Assembly: GCA_002085375.1 (NCBI GenBank)
Contig: NATP01000037.1
Coordinates: forward strand, 1-34,152
DNA from: a candidate division Zixibacteria bacterium 4484_95
GTDB taxonomy: Bacteria > Zixibacteria > MSB-5A5 > UBA10806 > 4484-95
Length of the DNA stretch: 34,152 nucleotides
Direction: 5' to 3'
Positions 32,660-34,152 of this stretch are shown here, piece after piece; the stretch's first letter is position 1; every line of letters starts with the position of its first letter. Position numbers and translations under genes: made by a program. The notes beneath the pieces were generated by a model. The model did no database searches. It was not told the DNA's origin and was given only the letters and a program-made list of their open reading frames with translations.

Positions 32660-33790
32660 TCAAATAGCGATAAGTACCTGTATATCCATAACATTCGTGC
32701 CCGTTGGCCCAATATAAATGAGTTCGCCCAAACGGTTGAAGTATTCATAGCTATTGTTTCTCTCGAGATACTCAACGGCATCCAACCCCAGTTCTTCTCC
32801 ACGACCAACTGTCGAACCATCCGCAAAAGCACCAGCTGCATCAGTAGGACCATCAATACCATCTGTACCAATTGACGCTACAAGGATACTTTTAAAACCC
32901 TTTAATTCTAAAGCAGCAGATAAAACCAGCTCCTGGTTACGACCTCCTTTGCCATCCCCTTTAACTGTAACCGTTGTCTCACCACCACATAACAGCATAG
33001 CCGGAGGGGCAACCGGGTTCTTTTCCAAATATATCTTCTTTATTTCCTTTATTTCCCCGGCAAGTTTTTTGCCAACAAATCTAGCCTCACCGGTCAACTC
33101 CGATGATAATATAACAGTATTATACCCTAAATGGCGAGCAGTCTCCTCAGCAGTTCGAAGAGCTAATTTGTTGGAGCCAATAATACACTCTATATTTCGT
33201 TCGAATATAGGATCTTCAGCCAGATGCCCCCCCTTAATCATCGATATATGCTTTCTTACAGTGTTTATCTCATGGATATCAGCACCGCTGGCAAGAAGAG
33301 CCTCGGTAGCTTGCACTTTCTCCTTAAGTGTAATTTTACCAGCTGGAAGGCACCAGATAGCAGAGGCACCACCTGAAATTAGGCAAATAACTAAGTCATT
33401 TGAATCATATGATCTTACTTTATCAAGGGTTTTTTGAGCCCCCAATACACTCCTTTCATCCGGAATCGGATGACTCGCTTCTACAACTTCCATCTTCGAA
33501 AGGCGAACTCCAGAGCCATACTTTGTGCAGATAACCCCACCTTTTAGTTTTTCACCAAGGACCTCCTCGACAGCAAGGGCCATAGCCGGTGAGGCCTTAC
33601 CTGCCCCTATAACATTAATATTAACATAATCCTTCAGGTCAATTCTTTCATCACCAATATGAAGCACCTCGGTTTCAATAGACATGTGTTTTCTAATAGC
33701 GTTTTCAGGGTTGACTGACTCTATCGCCTGCTGGATAACCCTTAAAACGTCAGATCTGAGCTTATCACGTTTTTCGGTTTCAGTAGTCAA
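32660..33790 (-). CDS. Glycerate kinase, MOFRL family
   Basis: This enzyme phosphorylates D-glycerate with ATP; most MOFRL-family members make 2-phosphoglycerate. Signatures are 'VIGAGKASPAMALAVEE', 'ASHPIPDERSVLGAQK', 'LISGGASAIWCLPAG', 'VRKHISMIKGGHLA', 'LCGGETTVTVKGDGKGGRNQE', 'ASIGTDGIDGPTDAAGAFAD' and the C-terminal 'GPTGTNVMDIQVLI'. No ATG exists at the N-terminus. A TTG at 33790, with AAGG 12 bases upstream, gives a 376-residue protein with a family-like start. An earlier TTG at 33844, just after a stop codon, would add 18 unconserved residues. It leads the four-gene operon and could feed 3-phosphoglycerate for solute synthesis or recycle glycerate when the solute is broken down. Confidence 0.9.
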   Translation of the reverse strand: MTTETEKRDKLRSDVLRVIQQAIESVNPENAIRKHMSIETEVLHIGDERIDLKDYVNINVIGAGKASPAMALAVEEVLGEKLKGGVICTKYGSGVRLSKMEVVEASHPIPDERSVLGAQKTLDKVRSYDSNDLVICLISGGASAIWCLPAGKITLKEKVQATEALLASGADIHEINTVRKHISMIKGGHLAEDPIFERNIECIIGSNKLALRTAEETARHLGYNTVILSSELTGEARFVGKKLAGEIKEIKKIYLEKNPVAPPAMLLCGGETTVTVKGDGKGGRNQELVLSAALELKGFKSILVASIGTDGIDGPTDAAGAFADGSTVGRGEELGLDAVEYLERNNSYEYFNRLGELIYIGPTGTNVMDIQVLIAI

Positions 33791-34040
33791 ATGTATCAAA
33801 TTCCTTATTAATGTTAAGTGTCCAAAACAATCAATAGAATGCAATCACAACCGGTATCAAGAATCAATCGATCTATCCCATTTTGAATCCATTATCCCGA
33901 TTAAAGGCAACAAACCTCGAAAAAGATACAAATATCAATTACCTAAAGCAATCGAAAATTAATTCTTTAAAGAATTCAAACCAGGTGTGCTTTTCGATAT
34001 CAAGAATAAATGGGTGAGAAATTTTGGTAAAAAAGCATAT

Positions 34041-34151
34041 TTATTTAAGTTTAACTTTAATATGTTCTATTTGGTTTATCAAAGTTGTATCACTGCCTTT
34101 TTCTAAATATGTATTAAAATAATTCATTGCCTTTACTGTATCCCCCAATTG
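34041..34151 (-). CDS. C-terminal end of a TPR-like protein (partial)
   Basis: A minus-strand frame open from the right edge encodes 36 residues and then a TAA at 34043-34041. The translation 'LGDTVKAMNYFNTYLEKG' followed by a charged helix looks like the last TPR helix pair of a repeat protein. Most of the gene lies outside the window, so nothing more can be said about its role. It is on the same strand as the glycerate kinase operon, about 250 nt upstream, and is probably a separate unit. Confidence 0.5.
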   Translation of the reverse strand, partial: QLGDTVKAMNYFNTYLEKGSDTTLINQIEHIKVKLK

Positions 34152-34152
34152 T

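Noticed and set aside
32754-33437. Long plus-strand open frame of 227 codons
   Set aside because: It is antisense to the well-conserved glycerate kinase and is low-complexity Ser/Pro-rich, a typical shadow frame.
29296-33790. Calling the operon a mannosylglycerate (MpgS/MpgP) pathway from the phosphatase alone
   Set aside because: The synthase has GpgS landmarks, not those of GT55 mannosyl-3-phosphoglycerate synthase, and the phosphatase family accepts several glycosyl forms.
33845-34040. Plus-strand frame continuing past the glycerate kinase start, with an in-frame TAA near 33960, and the palindrome AATTCTTTAAAGAATT (33961-33976)
   Set aside because: The translation looks faintly protein-like but matches no family I know, has no start of its own, and the palindrome has no loop or T tract. 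Too weak to call a gene or terminator.
1-34152. CRISPR arrays, tRNA or rRNA genes, intact transposons
   Set aside because: No regularly spaced direct repeats, cloverleaf sequences, rRNA landmarks or transposase motifs were seen on reading the window.

Overview
The window looks like a chromosomal stretch from an uncultivated, Gram-negative-type bacterium, probably of the FCB group or a neighbouring candidate phylum such as Zixibacteria or KSB1. This is inferred from style, since no marker gene is present. The clues are large secreted proteins with BACON/CARDB-like modules ending in a Cys-containing tandem dockerin-like domain, a BatA-type membrane protein, an LVIVD-repeat remnant and a DUF5916-like remnant. 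GC content is moderate, with AT-rich spacers. I saw no tRNA, rRNA, CRISPR array or intact insertion sequence.

Layout. 1-5275 (+): two secreted dockerin-like proteins, the first cut by the left edge and the second an M14 zinc carboxypeptidase, separated by a clear terminator and a promoter. 5516-6721 (-): a HisC-like aminotransferase lacking two key arginines. 6933-11728 (-): a tight unit of endonuclease IV, a TPR protein with a degenerate metallopeptidase-like region, and a BatA-like protein. 11919-13565 (+): a secreted beta-propeller/transglutaminase-like protein. 13566-14846: a gene-poor stretch with a small one-helix membrane protein and two decayed genes. 14847-18595 (+): a flotillin followed 5 nt later by an unusual fusion of an aspartate aminotransferase-type enzyme to an HprK/PEPCK-like P-loop domain. 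18472-19707 (-): an M20D amidohydrolase that has lost its normal C-terminus and overlaps the fusion gene tail to tail. 19900-21795 (-): a third dockerin-like protein, with promoters on both sides of the divergent spacer. 21977-25947 (+): a GT4 glycosyltransferase, a truncated methyltransferase and an S9A prolyl oligopeptidase. 26090-27391 (-): a very AT-rich GT39-like membrane glycosyltransferase. 27566-29083 (-): an M32 carboxypeptidase.

29296-33790 (-): a compact four-gene operon ending in a strong terminator. It encodes glycerate kinase, glucosyl-3-phosphoglycerate synthase, a second GT2/GT81-like glycosyltransferase and a mannosyl-3-phosphoglycerate phosphatase-like HAD enzyme. Together these fit synthesis of a glycerate-based compatible solute, glucosylglycerate or mannosylglucosylglycerate. 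The end of a TPR-like gene lies at the right edge.

The best leads are the aminotransferase/P-loop fusion downstream of a flotillin, the compatible-solute operon, and several enzymes or domains that have lost catalytic residues. There is also much protein turnover capacity (M14, M20D, S9A, M32), which suggests a peptide-using heterotroph.
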